From positions 4,638,001-4,702,000 of the forward strand of contig NZ_JAFBCK010000001.1 in NCBI RefSeq assembly GCF_016907695.1: a stretch of 64,000 bases of DNA, written 5' to 3'. The notes beneath the pieces are model-generated. The model had not been told where the DNA came from. It did not search any database and saw nothing but the letters and a program-made list of their open reading frames with translations. Numbering within the stretch: position 1 is the first letter of the stretch; each line of letters starts with the position of its first letter. Source of the DNA: Actinokineospora baliensis (lineage in GTDB: Bacteria > Actinomycetota > Actinomycetes > Mycobacteriales > Pseudonocardiaceae). Of the stretch, positions 7,644 through 16,272 are shown piece by piece. The position numbers were made by a program, and so were the translations under genes.

Positions 7644-10415
7644 TCAGCAGGAGCCGTTGTCCTGCCAGGGGTTGCCCCACGGACCCGCAACGCCGGGCTC
7701 GTCGTCGTAGGAGAACGTCATCGCGGTCCACTTGCGACCGTTGTGCTGCACCTGACTACCCGCCCAGTACAGCTCCGCCGCGTCCCACGCGGGCAGGGAG
7801 CAGGTAGGGGGAGGGGTCGTGGTGTTCGTCGTGGTCGGTCGGGTGGTGGTGGGTGTTGTGGTCGGTCCGCCGTCGGCGCCTGTGAGCATCCAGGCGCCGT
7901 GTGCCGCGGCGTCGGCGCTGCGGTCGAGCACGGTCGGGTTGATGTTGGCCTTGGTGTCGCAGGACTGGTGGTAGCACTTGTCGAACGCGACGCCAGACTG
8001 GCCACCCCACTTGCCCGCTTGGGCCGCGGTCATCCGGTTGCTGGCGCCCGCCGCGACACCGCTGGTCGCGATGCCCGCGTCCTTGAAGGACTTGTCGTCC
8101 GAGCGCCCGGCTCCCTCGGTGTTCTCCTCGGTCTGGACGCCGATGGAGTCGTAGTACGCCTTGAGCGCCTTGCCCGACTCGGTGGTGATGTTGTTGATGA
8201 AGTAGCCGCCGTTGGGTGAGCCGACCATGTCGAAGTTCAGGTAGTTCTTGATCTTCGCCCGATCCGCGCTCGACAACGACCGGACGTACTGGGCCGAGCC
8301 GATCAGCCCGGCCTCTTCGAAGTCCCACCAACCGAAGCGGATGGCCTTGTCGCCCTTGGCGCCGCTCGTGGCGTAGGCGAGCGCGACCTCCAGCGTCACG
8401 CTCGACCCGGAGGCGTTGTCGTTGATGCCCGGCCCCGCGGACACGCCGTCCAGGTGTGAACCGAGCATGACGACCTGGTTCGGGTCACCGCGCCCCGGCA
8501 GGTCGGCGATCAGGTTGCGGCCGGTCCGGCCCTGGTAGCTGAACTCGTGCACGCGGGTGGTGTACCCGGCCTGGTCGAGTTTGCCCTGCACGTAGCGCAG
8601 CGAGGCCTGGTGGCCCGCCGAGCCGCCCGCCCGGTTGCCCGAGTTCTGTTCGGCGATGGCCTGGAACTGGTCGACGTGCGCCTTCACCCTGGCCACGTCG
8701 ATGTCCGGGACGGTCGTGGTCGGCGGCGTGGTGGTGGTGGTCGGCGGGGTGGTCATGGTCGTGGTGGTGGTCATGGTCGGTCGCGTCGTCGAGGTCGGCG
8801 GTGTCCCGGTGCAGGTCGGCTCGTTGGACTGGGCGGGCACGCTCACCGCGGTCCACGCCGCTTTGGCCGTGTCGAACTCGACGCAACTGTTGGGGTACAG
8901 GTCCTTGGCGGCCTGCAGTGTCGCGGTCCGCGCCTTGGCGTAGGACCAGTTCGAGGTCTTGCGCAGCAGCGAGTGGTAGAAGATGTCACCCGCCTTCCAC
9001 ACCCCGATCCCGGTCACCGTTGAGCTGTTGCAGGTCGGGCTGTTCGGCTTGCCGCCCCCGGGGCTCGATCCCTCGGCGAGCAGGTAGAACCAGTGGTTCT
9101 GCGGGCCGCCGGAGCCGTGCTCGGCGGGCAGTCCCGACTTCCAGCAGCTCGGGTCGCCGAGCTTGGCGGGGTCGTACATGTTGCGCAGCGCGCTGCCGTT
9201 GCCGGAGAAGTCGACCTTCTCCCCGACGAGGTAGTCCGGCGCGTCGTTGGGGTTGTTCGCGTAGTGCTCGAGCAACGCCCCGAGGATGTCGCCCATCGAC
9301 TCGCCGATGCCGTACGCCTCACCCTGCCTGCTCATGCCACCGGGTGTGCGGCAGTCGATGCTGTGCCCGTTCTCGTGGCCGACGACGTCCATCGCGGTGA
9401 GTTGCAGCGTGCTCCTGGAGTTGCGGCCGAAGCGGGTGTAGTCCGTGGCGGCGCTGTTGGTGCAGAAGGAGTACGCGTTGCCCTCGTTCATGCCGACGTG
9501 CGCCTCGGGCCATTGGCCGTTGCCGTCGTGCCCGTTGCGACCGTACTTCTCCTTGAGCATGTCCCACATCTTGTTCTGGGCGTACTGCACGTCGACCGCC
9601 GCCGAGGGCAGGTCGTTGGCCCCGCCGTTGCCCCACATGTCGTCGGAGTCGGTGTAGATCGCCTTGCTGCCGTCGTTCGCGACGGACTGGCCGCCGCGGT
9701 CGGGGTCCTTCATCTGGTAGCCGGACCCGGACTGCTGGGTGCCGATCTGGACGGTGCCGTTGTGGTGGCCCTTGCCCTCGGCGTGCGCGACCGCGTCCCA
9801 GGACCCGGTGACCACCCCGGTGTTCGCCTCGACGAACACGTGCAGCGCGCTGGGCGTCAGATCCGCGGCACCGCGGGTGATGTCGCGGCGTTCACCGGTG
9901 ACCACCACCTCCCAGGCCAACCGGGGTTCGGCCGAGAGGTCGATACCGAGGCGGGGTGCGGACACCGAGCGCACCACGCCGGTGAAGTGGGCGCGGGCGA
10001 CGGTGTCCGCGGTGCGCGCGGTGACCCCGGGACGGGTCGACCGCGGTGCCGCGCGGCGGTTGTCGCCGCCGACGTCGCGCACGGAGCCGGTGGCGTCGAC
10101 CACGACGACGACGTCGCCGCCGTTGAACACCGGTAGGCCTTGGAACTCGCGGGTGTAGCTGACGTAGGTCAGCCCCTGCCGGGTCGACTCGACGTCGGCG
10201 CGGACGAACCGGTCGTCCCCGCTGATGCCCGCCAAGCCCGCTTGCCCACCGAGGGCGCGGTCGGCGGCGGCGATCGCGACCTCCTCCGGTGTGCCTGCGG
10301 GTTCTGGCGGGGCCTGTTGGGCGAGTGCGACGGCGCCGAGGGCGGCTGTGCACACCGCGACCCCGAGCACGGCGGTCAGCCGGGATGCCCGGCCCACCGT
10401 CTTCTTCGTTGTCAT
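7644..10415 (-). CDS. Secreted M4-M28 double metallopeptidase with C-terminal carbohydrate-binding module
   Basis: 923 residues from ATG 10415. The signal peptide is about 1-35 (basic start, then TAVLGVAVCTAALGAVALA). An FTP/PepSY-like propeptide follows, then an M4 thermolysin-type domain with HENGH at 347-351 and the downstream GESMGD glutamate motif. A Thr/Pro linker leads to an M28 aminopeptidase domain with zinc ligands in GSHLDGV (His654), INDNASG and FEEAGL. A second linker ends in a CBM5/12-like chitin-binding module with the typical WDAAELYWAG and NPWQDNGSC pattern. It would be an exported enzyme joining endo- and exo-peptidase activities and anchored to a polysaccharide. It is likely controlled by the regulator gene just upstream. 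The codons upstream of ATG 10415 read as non-coding. Confidence 0.9.
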   Translation of the reverse strand: MTTKKTVGRASRLTAVLGVAVCTAALGAVALAQQAPPEPAGTPEEVAIAAADRALGGQAGLAGISGDDRFVRADVESTRQGLTYVSYTREFQGLPVFNGGDVVVVVDATGSVRDVGGDNRRAAPRSTRPGVTARTADTVARAHFTGVVRSVSAPRLGIDLSAEPRLAWEVVVTGERRDITRGAADLTPSALHVFVEANTGVVTGSWDAVAHAEGKGHHNGTVQIGTQQSGSGYQMKDPDRGGQSVANDGSKAIYTDSDDMWGNGGANDLPSAAVDVQYAQNKMWDMLKEKYGRNGHDGNGQWPEAHVGMNEGNAYSFCTNSAATDYTRFGRNSRSTLQLTAMDVVGHENGHSIDCRTPGGMSRQGEAYGIGESMGDILGALLEHYANNPNDAPDYLVGEKVDFSGNGSALRNMYDPAKLGDPSCWKSGLPAEHGSGGPQNHWFYLLAEGSSPGGGKPNSPTCNSSTVTGIGVWKAGDIFYHSLLRKTSNWSYAKARTATLQAAKDLYPNSCVEFDTAKAAWTAVSVPAQSNEPTCTGTPPTSTTRPTMTTTTTMTTPPTTTTTPPTTTVPDIDVARVKAHVDQFQAIAEQNSGNRAGGSAGHQASLRYVQGKLDQAGYTTRVHEFSYQGRTGRNLIADLPGRGDPNQVVMLGSHLDGVSAGPGINDNASGSSVTLEVALAYATSGAKGDKAIRFGWWDFEEAGLIGSAQYVRSLSSADRAKIKNYLNFDMVGSPNGGYFINNITTESGKALKAYYDSIGVQTEENTEGAGRSDDKSFKDAGIATSGVAAGASNRMTAAQAGKWGGQSGVAFDKCYHQSCDTKANINPTVLDRSADAAAHGAWMLTGADGGPTTTPTTTRPTTTNTTTPPPTCSLPAWDAAELYWAGSQVQHNGRKWTAMTFSYDDEPGVAGPWGNPWQDNGSC

Positions 10416-10525
10416 GGGAGATCCACTTCTTCGCAGGGTGTGCCGGTGGCCGTGTCGCGGCTCGCGTCGGCACGATGTCGTGACCGTAGAAGTGCTTGAT
10501 CGTCGAGAAGAAGAGGTGGGACCGG

Positions 10526-11530
10526 TCAATGACCGGTACTCGCCACGAGTTCGGGTGGCGTCCTCGGGGTCTGGGCCGTCCGTCCTCGGCGGGCCGTCTC
10601 GACGCCCGCCTGGAACCGGGTGTCCGCGCCGAGTCCGGACATCAGCTCGCGCACTCGTCGGCTGAGCGTCCGACCGGTGACGCCCAGGGCCCGCGCGATT
10701 GCCCGGTCGTCCATCCCCGTGCCGAGCAGGTCGCGCAGGGCCTGTTCGCCCGGTGTGCCACCACCGAGTGCCAGGCCGATCGGGGTCGCTCTGTGCCACA
10801 GGGATTCGAAGGACGTGACGAGCGCGTCGAGCACGGCAGATGAGCGCACGAGAAGCCCGCTGTGCGTTTCGGTGGCGTTGAAGGAGATCGGGACCAGCCC
10901 GACGCGGCGATCGACGACCTGCATCCTCATGGAGGCCGAGGCGAGCACCCTGGCCCGCTCACCGGCACGCACGCATTCGCTGACCTGGTCGAAGCGTCCT
11001 GGTATGGACAACGAGGGCCGGTGGTAGACGCAGCGGTAGCCGATCCCGCGGGTCAACATCGCCAGTTCCTCGACTTTGCGCTGTGGCACCCCGAACGGGT
11101 ACGGCGGTGCGTCGACGATCACCACCTCGTCGCGTGCCTCGAGTTGCGCGCGGGCGAGGTGGTGGGCGATCGCCTCGTCGCCCTCGATGATCTCGACCAC
11201 ACCCGCGGGCCGTGTCGCCGGGAGCGGGGCCAACCGCCGTTCCAGCGCTGCTGCCGCGGCTCGCAGGTCCCGCATCTCGCGGCGTCGCGCTCCGACGAGA
11301 GCCGCGACCGCGATGTCGGGTGGTACTGCGGTGAACCGCATAGGCCGCGAGTCCGTCCTGGTCGCCAGCCCGGCGCGCGCCAGCCGGGTCATCGTTCGCC
11401 GGACGGCCGCGACGGACATCGCCATCCGGTCGGCGAGTTCGTCGACCGGCGCCTCGCCCACTCCGAGGAGCACGACATAGGCGTCGTTGTCGGATTCGCT
11501 GATTCCCACCGCTTCGAGAAAGTACGCCAT
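10526..11530 (-). CDS. TrmB-like N-HTH / LuxR C-HTH regulator (paralogue)
   Basis: 334 residues from ATG 11530, preceded by GGAG at 5-nt spacing. The N-terminal winged helix matches its paralogue (AVGISESDNDAYVVLLG...VAAVRRTMTRLARAGLA), the middle sensor region contains the same IIEGDEAIAHHLARAQLEA-type stretch, and the C-terminal LuxR HTH has ARALGVTGRTLSRRVRELM. It reads toward the M4-M28 peptidase gene with a 110-bp gap and is divergent from the LAL regulator gene. It may respond to a small ligand through the middle domain; the ligand is unknown. Confidence 0.85.
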   Translation of the reverse strand: MAYFLEAVGISESDNDAYVVLLGVGEAPVDELADRMAMSVAAVRRTMTRLARAGLATRTDSRPMRFTAVPPDIAVAALVGARRREMRDLRAAAAALERRLAPLPATRPAGVVEIIEGDEAIAHHLARAQLEARDEVVIVDAPPYPFGVPQRKVEELAMLTRGIGYRCVYHRPSLSIPGRFDQVSECVRAGERARVLASASMRMQVVDRRVGLVPISFNATETHSGLLVRSSAVLDALVTSFESLWHRATPIGLALGGGTPGEQALRDLLGTGMDDRAIARALGVTGRTLSRRVRELMSGLGADTRFQAGVETARRGRTAQTPRTPPELVASTGH

Positions 11531-11813
11531 AGATACTCCATTGTGGACGGGATTCGGCAGGGGGCGAGCGGCCGACATTGTCGGGTGGGCGCCGGTCACG
11601 GGCCCGTTCGCCGATCTACAGTGGGCGCGGCCGCCGGTCACCGCCTGGCGGCGACGTCCGGATCCGGGACGAACTGGTTGTCAACAGGGCAGGGGGCAGC
11701 CAGGTCGTGGTGTCCGCCCGTGCCTCGCGCGGGCGGACACCCGTCCGGCCACGACACCATCCGGACGAATGCCGCGCGGGGCCACGAACCGTACTGTCGC
11801 TCGCGCGCTCGAC

Positions 11814-11829
11814 GATGTGGGGAAACCCC
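11814..11829. promoter_or_regulatory. Palindromic operator candidate, copy 1
   Basis: GATGTGGGGAAACCCC contains the palindrome GGGG-AAA-CCCC at 11819-11829. The same 16 bases occur inverted at 14591-14606. This copy lies 168 bp upstream of the LAL regulator start, in the 466-bp divergent region 11531-11996, which otherwise holds no gene I can support. A related GTTTCCCC half lies near 11908. Confidence 0.5.
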
Positions 11830-11996
11830 CACCGCCGCTCGACCTCATGGCGGCTACTCCAGGTGACAGCTGGAATGCGGCATGTGTCTCGACGGTCGAG
11901 AGGGTGGCGTTTCCCCGAGCCGACTCCTACGGTCTGCTCCATGCGAATGCGGGTCTGCTCTCACCATCCGGCACCGGTCGGGGCTTGCGGCCGAGG

Positions 11997-14591
11997 ATGA
12001 CGACGCGATCAGAACTCCTCGCCCAGGTACGCGTGGCGCTCGCCGATGGGGTGGTGCTGGTCGACGGCCCCTGTGGCATCGGCAAGTCGACCCTGGTGGA
12101 GTCCGTCGCGGCGGACGCGCGGACGCGGGGTGAGCAGGTGCTCACCGCACGCGGGCACCGCGCGGAGCGGTGGATGGCGGGCCAGGCGCTCGCGGACCTC
12201 CTGTCCGGCGAACTGGCCGACGGCGAAGTGCGCGCGCTGGCGCGATTGGCGCGTCGCGGCAAACGGGTGCGCACCGCTCGCGGCACCCGGTTCCTCGCGC
12301 TGTTGCGGCGGTGGGCCGACACGCGGCCGGTGCTGGTGGTGGTCGACGACCTGCAGTGGATTGACGCCGCGTCGGCGGAAGCGATCGCCCACGCCGCTCG
12401 CCGCGCCGATGATCGGATCCGGTTCCTGTTCGCGGGCGCGGCGGAGACGGTACTCGGTGAACGAGCGGTCCGGGTCGCGGTGCCACCCATGACGGCTCCG
12501 GAAGTGGTCGAACTCCTGGAGCCGCACGCCGTCCCGGAGCGCGCCGCGACCCGGATCCACAGCGAATCAGCGGGAAACCCGGCCGTGGCCATCGCGGTGT
12601 GCACCGGCCGGGTCCGGGAACTGGTCGGCCTCGCGTGGTCCCGGCTGTCGGTTCCCGCCAGGGATACGGTGCTGGTGTGCGCGTTGGCCGCCAGGCCGAG
12701 CGTGCCGCTGCTGCACCGGTTCGGCAGGCCCAACGCGGATGCGGACATCGCGGAAGCGGTGCGCTGGGGTGTGCTCGTCGTCGACGGGGACACGATCCGG
12801 TTCACACCGCCCGCCGCGTCGGCGGAGGTGGCGATCACGGCGGGGGCCGCCGCCCAGCGGCGGGTCCACCGGAGGTTGTCCGCCGTGGTCACCTCCGCGG
12901 CCGAGGTCGTGCGCCACCAGGCGCTGGCCCGGCCCCAGCTCGACCTCGCCGTGGCCAGAACACTCGCCGCGACCGCCCGAGCCACCCGGCACCTGCCGGA
13001 CCTGGCGGCGGAACTCTACCTGCTCGCGGCTGACCGGTATCCGTCGCACGCGGTGGCGGAACGGACGGAATCCCTGGTCACGGCAGTCGAAGCAGGCGTC
13101 GGCGCAGGCGTTCCCGAGCTGGTCGAACGGGCAGCGGGCGCGGTCCTCGCCGAGTCGCCCACGCCTGCGCACCGCGTGCGGGTACGCACCGCCCTGGTCC
13201 GCCACGCGGGCCAGAGCGCGCCGTTGATGACCGACCTGCTCGCCGCCGCCGAGTCCGACGCGAGCGGGAGCGCGGGTGCCCTCGCCGCAGTGCACCTGTG
13301 GTGTTCCTACTCGGCGACGCTGGCGGGGAACGCCCGCGACGCGGACGACCACGCGTCGAACGCGGTCAACCACGCGCGGTCGGCGGGCGACAAGCGCACC
13401 GAGGTGCTCGCGCTCACCCTGCGTGCCCGCGCGTCGCGGCTACTCGGACACAGCGGGTGGGGCGCGCACCTGCAAGCGGCGCTCGCGGTACCCGTGCAGG
13501 ACACCGCGGGAGTGCTCCACCTGACCCCCGCCTACCTCGCGGCCCGGTTCGAGGCCTACGACGACCGGCTCGACGACGCCCGCATGGCACTGCTCGCCAT
13601 GCTCGGTGACGCCGAAACGGGACCGGTCGAGGACCTGATGGGTCCGCTGTGCAGTCTGTCCGATGTGGCCGCCAAGCGGGGGAGCTGCGTCGAGGCGATG
13701 AACTACGCCCACCGCGCGGTGGACGTCGCGGCGCGGGCCGCCCTGAGCCCCGGGCCGGGGTGGTACGCGATGGCCACCGCGGAATTGGCAGGCGGCGATC
13801 TCACACGGGCCAAGTCCTACGCCGAACACGGTGTGCGCACCTGCGCCCAAGAAGGCAACGTCGTGTTCCGGCTACGGCACCTGCACGCGCTGGGGCAGGC
13901 ACTCACCCGCCTCGGTGAGACGAGGGCGGCGATCGCGGCCCTGCGCGAGATCCAACACGTGGAATCGACCCTCGGGCACGCTGATCCCACATCGCTGCGC
14001 TGGCAACCGGAGTTGGTGATGTGCCTGGTCCGCACCGGCGAGTACGCCGAGGCCGAGCGCGTGGTGCGCACCGCTCGTGACCACCTGGGCGGGCCGCGAG
14101 AGCGCGGTGCCGCAGCGGGATTGGACCGCGCGCTCGCGTTCGCCGCCGCCGCGTCCGGAGACACCGAGCAGGCGTTGATGCTCACCCGGCGAGGAGCGAC
14201 TGTGTTCGCGGCCCTGGGGCAACCGGTCGAGCAAGGCCGCTGTCTGCTCGTCGAGTCCACCATCGAACGCCGTCGACGGCACTACACCGCCGCTGCCAAG
14301 GCGGCGGGCGCGGCCCTCGACCTGTTCACCGGCATCAAAGCGCGACCCTGGGCCACGCACGCCCGCATCGCCGCCGCGGCCATCGCCGATGTCGGCACCA
14401 CCACCAGGGACCTCACGGCGACCGAGCAGCGCGTCGCCGACCTGGTCGCCCAGGGCGCGTCCAACCGCGAGATCGCACTGCGCCTCTACGTCACCACGAA
14501 AGCCGTGGAGGCGACGCTCACCCGCGTGTACCGCAAACTCGGTCTGCGGTCCCGGGCTCAACTCGTCCGGCACCTCAGCGGGCAGGCATAG
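11997..14591 (+). CDS. LAL-family large ATP-binding LuxR regulator
   Basis: 864 residues from ATG 11997; the frame is open upstream to 11487, but that part reads through the divergent promoter region and is not protein-like. The Walker A motif is GPCGIGKST at 24-32, and the Walker B strand is VLVVVDDLQW with the following ID. A long helical, TPR-like MalT-type region fills the middle. The last 60 residues are a LuxR HTH (ATEQRVADLVAQGASNREIA...KAVEATLTRVYRKLGL). LAL proteins usually activate nearby biosynthetic or catabolic genes in the cytoplasm after binding ATP and an inducer. The nitroreductase gene 82 bp downstream carries the same palindrome as the LAL promoter, so it is a likely target. 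Confidence 0.9.
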   Translation: MTTRSELLAQVRVALADGVVLVDGPCGIGKSTLVESVAADARTRGEQVLTARGHRAERWMAGQALADLLSGELADGEVRALARLARRGKRVRTARGTRFLALLRRWADTRPVLVVVDDLQWIDAASAEAIAHAARRADDRIRFLFAGAAETVLGERAVRVAVPPMTAPEVVELLEPHAVPERAATRIHSESAGNPAVAIAVCTGRVRELVGLAWSRLSVPARDTVLVCALAARPSVPLLHRFGRPNADADIAEAVRWGVLVVDGDTIRFTPPAASAEVAITAGAAAQRRVHRRLSAVVTSAAEVVRHQALARPQLDLAVARTLAATARATRHLPDLAAELYLLAADRYPSHAVAERTESLVTAVEAGVGAGVPELVERAAGAVLAESPTPAHRVRVRTALVRHAGQSAPLMTDLLAAAESDASGSAGALAAVHLWCSYSATLAGNARDADDHASNAVNHARSAGDKRTEVLALTLRARASRLLGHSGWGAHLQAALAVPVQDTAGVLHLTPAYLAARFEAYDDRLDDARMALLAMLGDAETGPVEDLMGPLCSLSDVAAKRGSCVEAMNYAHRAVDVAARAALSPGPGWYAMATAELAGGDLTRAKSYAEHGVRTCAQEGNVVFRLRHLHALGQALTRLGETRAAIAALREIQHVESTLGHADPTSLRWQPELVMCLVRTGEYAEAERVVRTARDHLGGPRERGAAAGLDRALAFAAAASGDTEQALMLTRRGATVFAALGQPVEQGRCLLVESTIERRRRHYTAAAKAAGAALDLFTGIKARPWATHARIAAAAIADVGTTTRDLTATEQRVADLVAQGASNREIALRLYVTTKAVEATLTRVYRKLGLRSRAQLVRHLSGQA

Positions 14592-14606
14592 GGGTTTCCC
14601 CACATC
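14591..14606. promoter_or_regulatory. Palindromic operator candidate, copy 2
   Basis: GGGGTTTCCCCACATC is the exact reverse complement of the sequence at 11814-11829. It overlaps the last base of the LAL stop codon and lies 68-83 bp before the nitroreductase start, a normal place for an activator or operator site. Confidence 0.5.
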
Positions 14607-14673
14607 CTCGGCCGCGGTCTGGCCCTAGCGTGGAGATCCCTGTGACCGCGAACGAAACACGGAAGAGCCACCG

Positions 14674-15372
14674 TTGACGAACACGACGCGCCCCTGGTCG
14701 CCGATCCACTCCCGGCCCTACACCCCAGTGCCCTACCGGCCACCCAGGATGTCGCTGCTGCGGTCGATGCACGTCGCGACATCCCTGCTCACGCGCATGC
14801 GCGAGCGCCGCACCGTGCGCGCCTTCTCCCCGGACCCCGTGCCCGAACAGCTCGTCCTCGACGCCATCGCCGTCGCGGCCACCGCGCCATCCGGTGCCCA
14901 CCAGCAGCCCTGGACGTTCGTCCTCGTCACCGACCCGGAGGTCCGCGCCCGCATCCGCGACGCCGCCGAGGCCGAAGAGCGCGCCGCCTACGCCGGACGT
15001 CTCGGCGGCGAGTGGCTCTCCGCCCTGCTGCCGCTGGGAACCGACAGCCACAAACCCCACATCACCGACGCGCCACACCTCCTCGTGGTCTTCGAACAGC
15101 GGTATTACCTCGACAGCGAGACCCAGCACAAGCACTACTACGTGGGGGAGTCGGTCGGCATCGCGGTCGGCATGCTCCTGACCGCCCTGCACCTGTCCGG
15201 CCTCGCCGCGCTCACCCACACCCCCAGCCCCATGCGTTTCCTCGCCGACGTCCTCGACCGCCCCCGCAACGAGAAGGCCTTCGCCGTCATCCCCATCGGC
15301 TACCCCGCCGACGACGCCGTGGTGCCGGATCTCGTCCGCAAGGACCTCGACCAAGTCCTGGTCCGCGTCTAG
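14674..15372 (+). CDS. Nitroreductase-family FMN oxidoreductase
   Basis: 232 residues from TTG 14674, preceded by GGAAGAG. The family signature RERRTVRAFSPDPVPEQL and the ATAPSGAHQQPW loop are present, as expected for FMN-binding nitroreductases of the iodotyrosine deiodinase/BluB-like branch. The C-terminal part has GESVGIAVGMLLTALHLSGL, the helix that packs at the dimer interface. The enzyme should be cytoplasmic and reduce a quinone, nitro or halogenated aromatic substrate with NAD(P)H; the substrate is not predictable. The Pro-rich N-terminal 30 residues are longer than usual. It is probably controlled by the LAL regulator. Confidence 0.85.
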   Translation: MTNTTRPWSPIHSRPYTPVPYRPPRMSLLRSMHVATSLLTRMRERRTVRAFSPDPVPEQLVLDAIAVAATAPSGAHQQPWTFVLVTDPEVRARIRDAAEAEERAAYAGRLGGEWLSALLPLGTDSHKPHITDAPHLLVVFEQRYYLDSETQHKHYYVGESVGIAVGMLLTALHLSGLAALTHTPSPMRFLADVLDRPRNEKAFAVIPIGYPADDAVVPDLVRKDLDQVLVRV

Positions 15373-15678
15373 CCGGGCCGTGGCACGAGCGGCGCGTCCG
15401 GCCGACCTCAGGCTCGAAAGGCAGCCCGGACGTGGAGATCGCCCCGATGCGACGGGCTCGCTGCCGTGCAACCCCGATGTCCGGGGGTGCGCCGACCGCG
15501 CTGCCGTGCCACCGGTCGCCTTCGCCCCGGGAACCCACTCGCCCTAGCCGGCGAGTCCTGAGTGGACAACCAGATTCGCCGCGTCGGGGTAGCGCGTTGA
15601 CCGGCGCGTCGAGTCCCCTCTGCGGCAACCGGTCCGGGGAACCGCCTGGTTCCCGTAGGGCAGGCACGGGTTGGCCGA
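15373..15678. other. Intergenic stretch without a gene
   Basis: About 306 bp between the nitroreductase gene and the kinase remnant. I see no coding region, terminator hairpin or repeat that I can support here. Confidence 0.5.
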
Positions 15679-15900
15679 TCAGCGGGTTGGCAGCACCAGG
15701 GTGAACCGCGTCGGGTCGGTCCGCATCAACCGCAGCCGTCCGCCCTCGGCTTCGGCGAGCCTGCGGGCCAGCGCCAGGCCGATCCCGTGGTCGCCACTGT
15801 CGTGCGCTCGCCGTCGGAACACGTCGGTGCCCGCCGCCGGCCCGGCGCCCTGGTCGGTGACGTCGACGGCGATGGTGTCGTCCACCATCCGGGCCCGCCA
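15679..15900 (-). pseudogene. Histidine kinase remnant (HATPase C-terminus only)
   Basis: About 74 residues that match only the end of a HATPase_c domain: DDTIAVDVTDQGAGP is the G1 box and DHGIGLALARRLAEAEGG the G2 box, followed by the final beta strands. The N box, HisKA domain and sensor are absent. Upstream of about 15900 the frame reads antisense into PAP2-coding sequence. The gene is therefore cut, and the break coincides with the break in the PAP2 gene on the other strand. Confidence 0.75.
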
Positions 15901-15910
15901 CCGGTCCCCA

Positions 15911-16243
15911 GCGGCGGCCGCTACAGCCGTGTGGGCACCGGTGGCGGTCCTGCTGGCGTACGGGGTGAGCAACGTGGTGAAGGCGCTGGTAGGCGAACCT
16001 CGACCGTGCCAGGTCTTGCACCTGCCCACCGTCTCGCCGTGCGACTACGCCACGGACTTCTCACTGCCCAGCAACCACGCCACCGTCGCCGCGGCGGCCG
16101 CGGTCGCCATCTTGCTCACCCACCGCGCGCTGGGGTCGACTGCCATCGCCATCACCCTCCTGGTCGGCGTATCCCGCGTCTACCTCGGCGCGCACTACCC
16201 GCACGACATCCTCGTCGGCTTCCTCATCGCCGCCCGCGACTGA
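15911..16243 (+). pseudogene. PAP2 phosphatase remnant (N-terminus missing)
   Basis: About 110 residues carrying all three PAP2 motifs: KALVGEPRP (C1), PSNH (C2, usually PSGH) and SRVYLGAHYPHD (C3). The two or three membrane helices that normally precede C1 are missing: the frame before 15911 is antisense to the kinase remnant. No start codon with a ribosome site precedes the motif region. A product might fold but would lack its N-terminal membrane part, so I call it a pseudogene. Intact PAP2 enzymes dephosphorylate lipid phosphates at the membrane. Confidence 0.7.
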
Positions 16244-16272
16244 CGCGCACCTGGGCGCTCGGCGACGACGGG

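Noticed and set aside
10416..10799. N-terminal extension of the M4-M28 peptidase
   Set aside because: It overlaps the regulator gene in another frame and would bury the signal peptide.
11487..11996. N-terminal extension of the LAL regulator
   Set aside because: The codons cross the divergent promoter region and read as low-complexity Arg/Pro/Gly sequence; ATG 11997 precedes the family's start.
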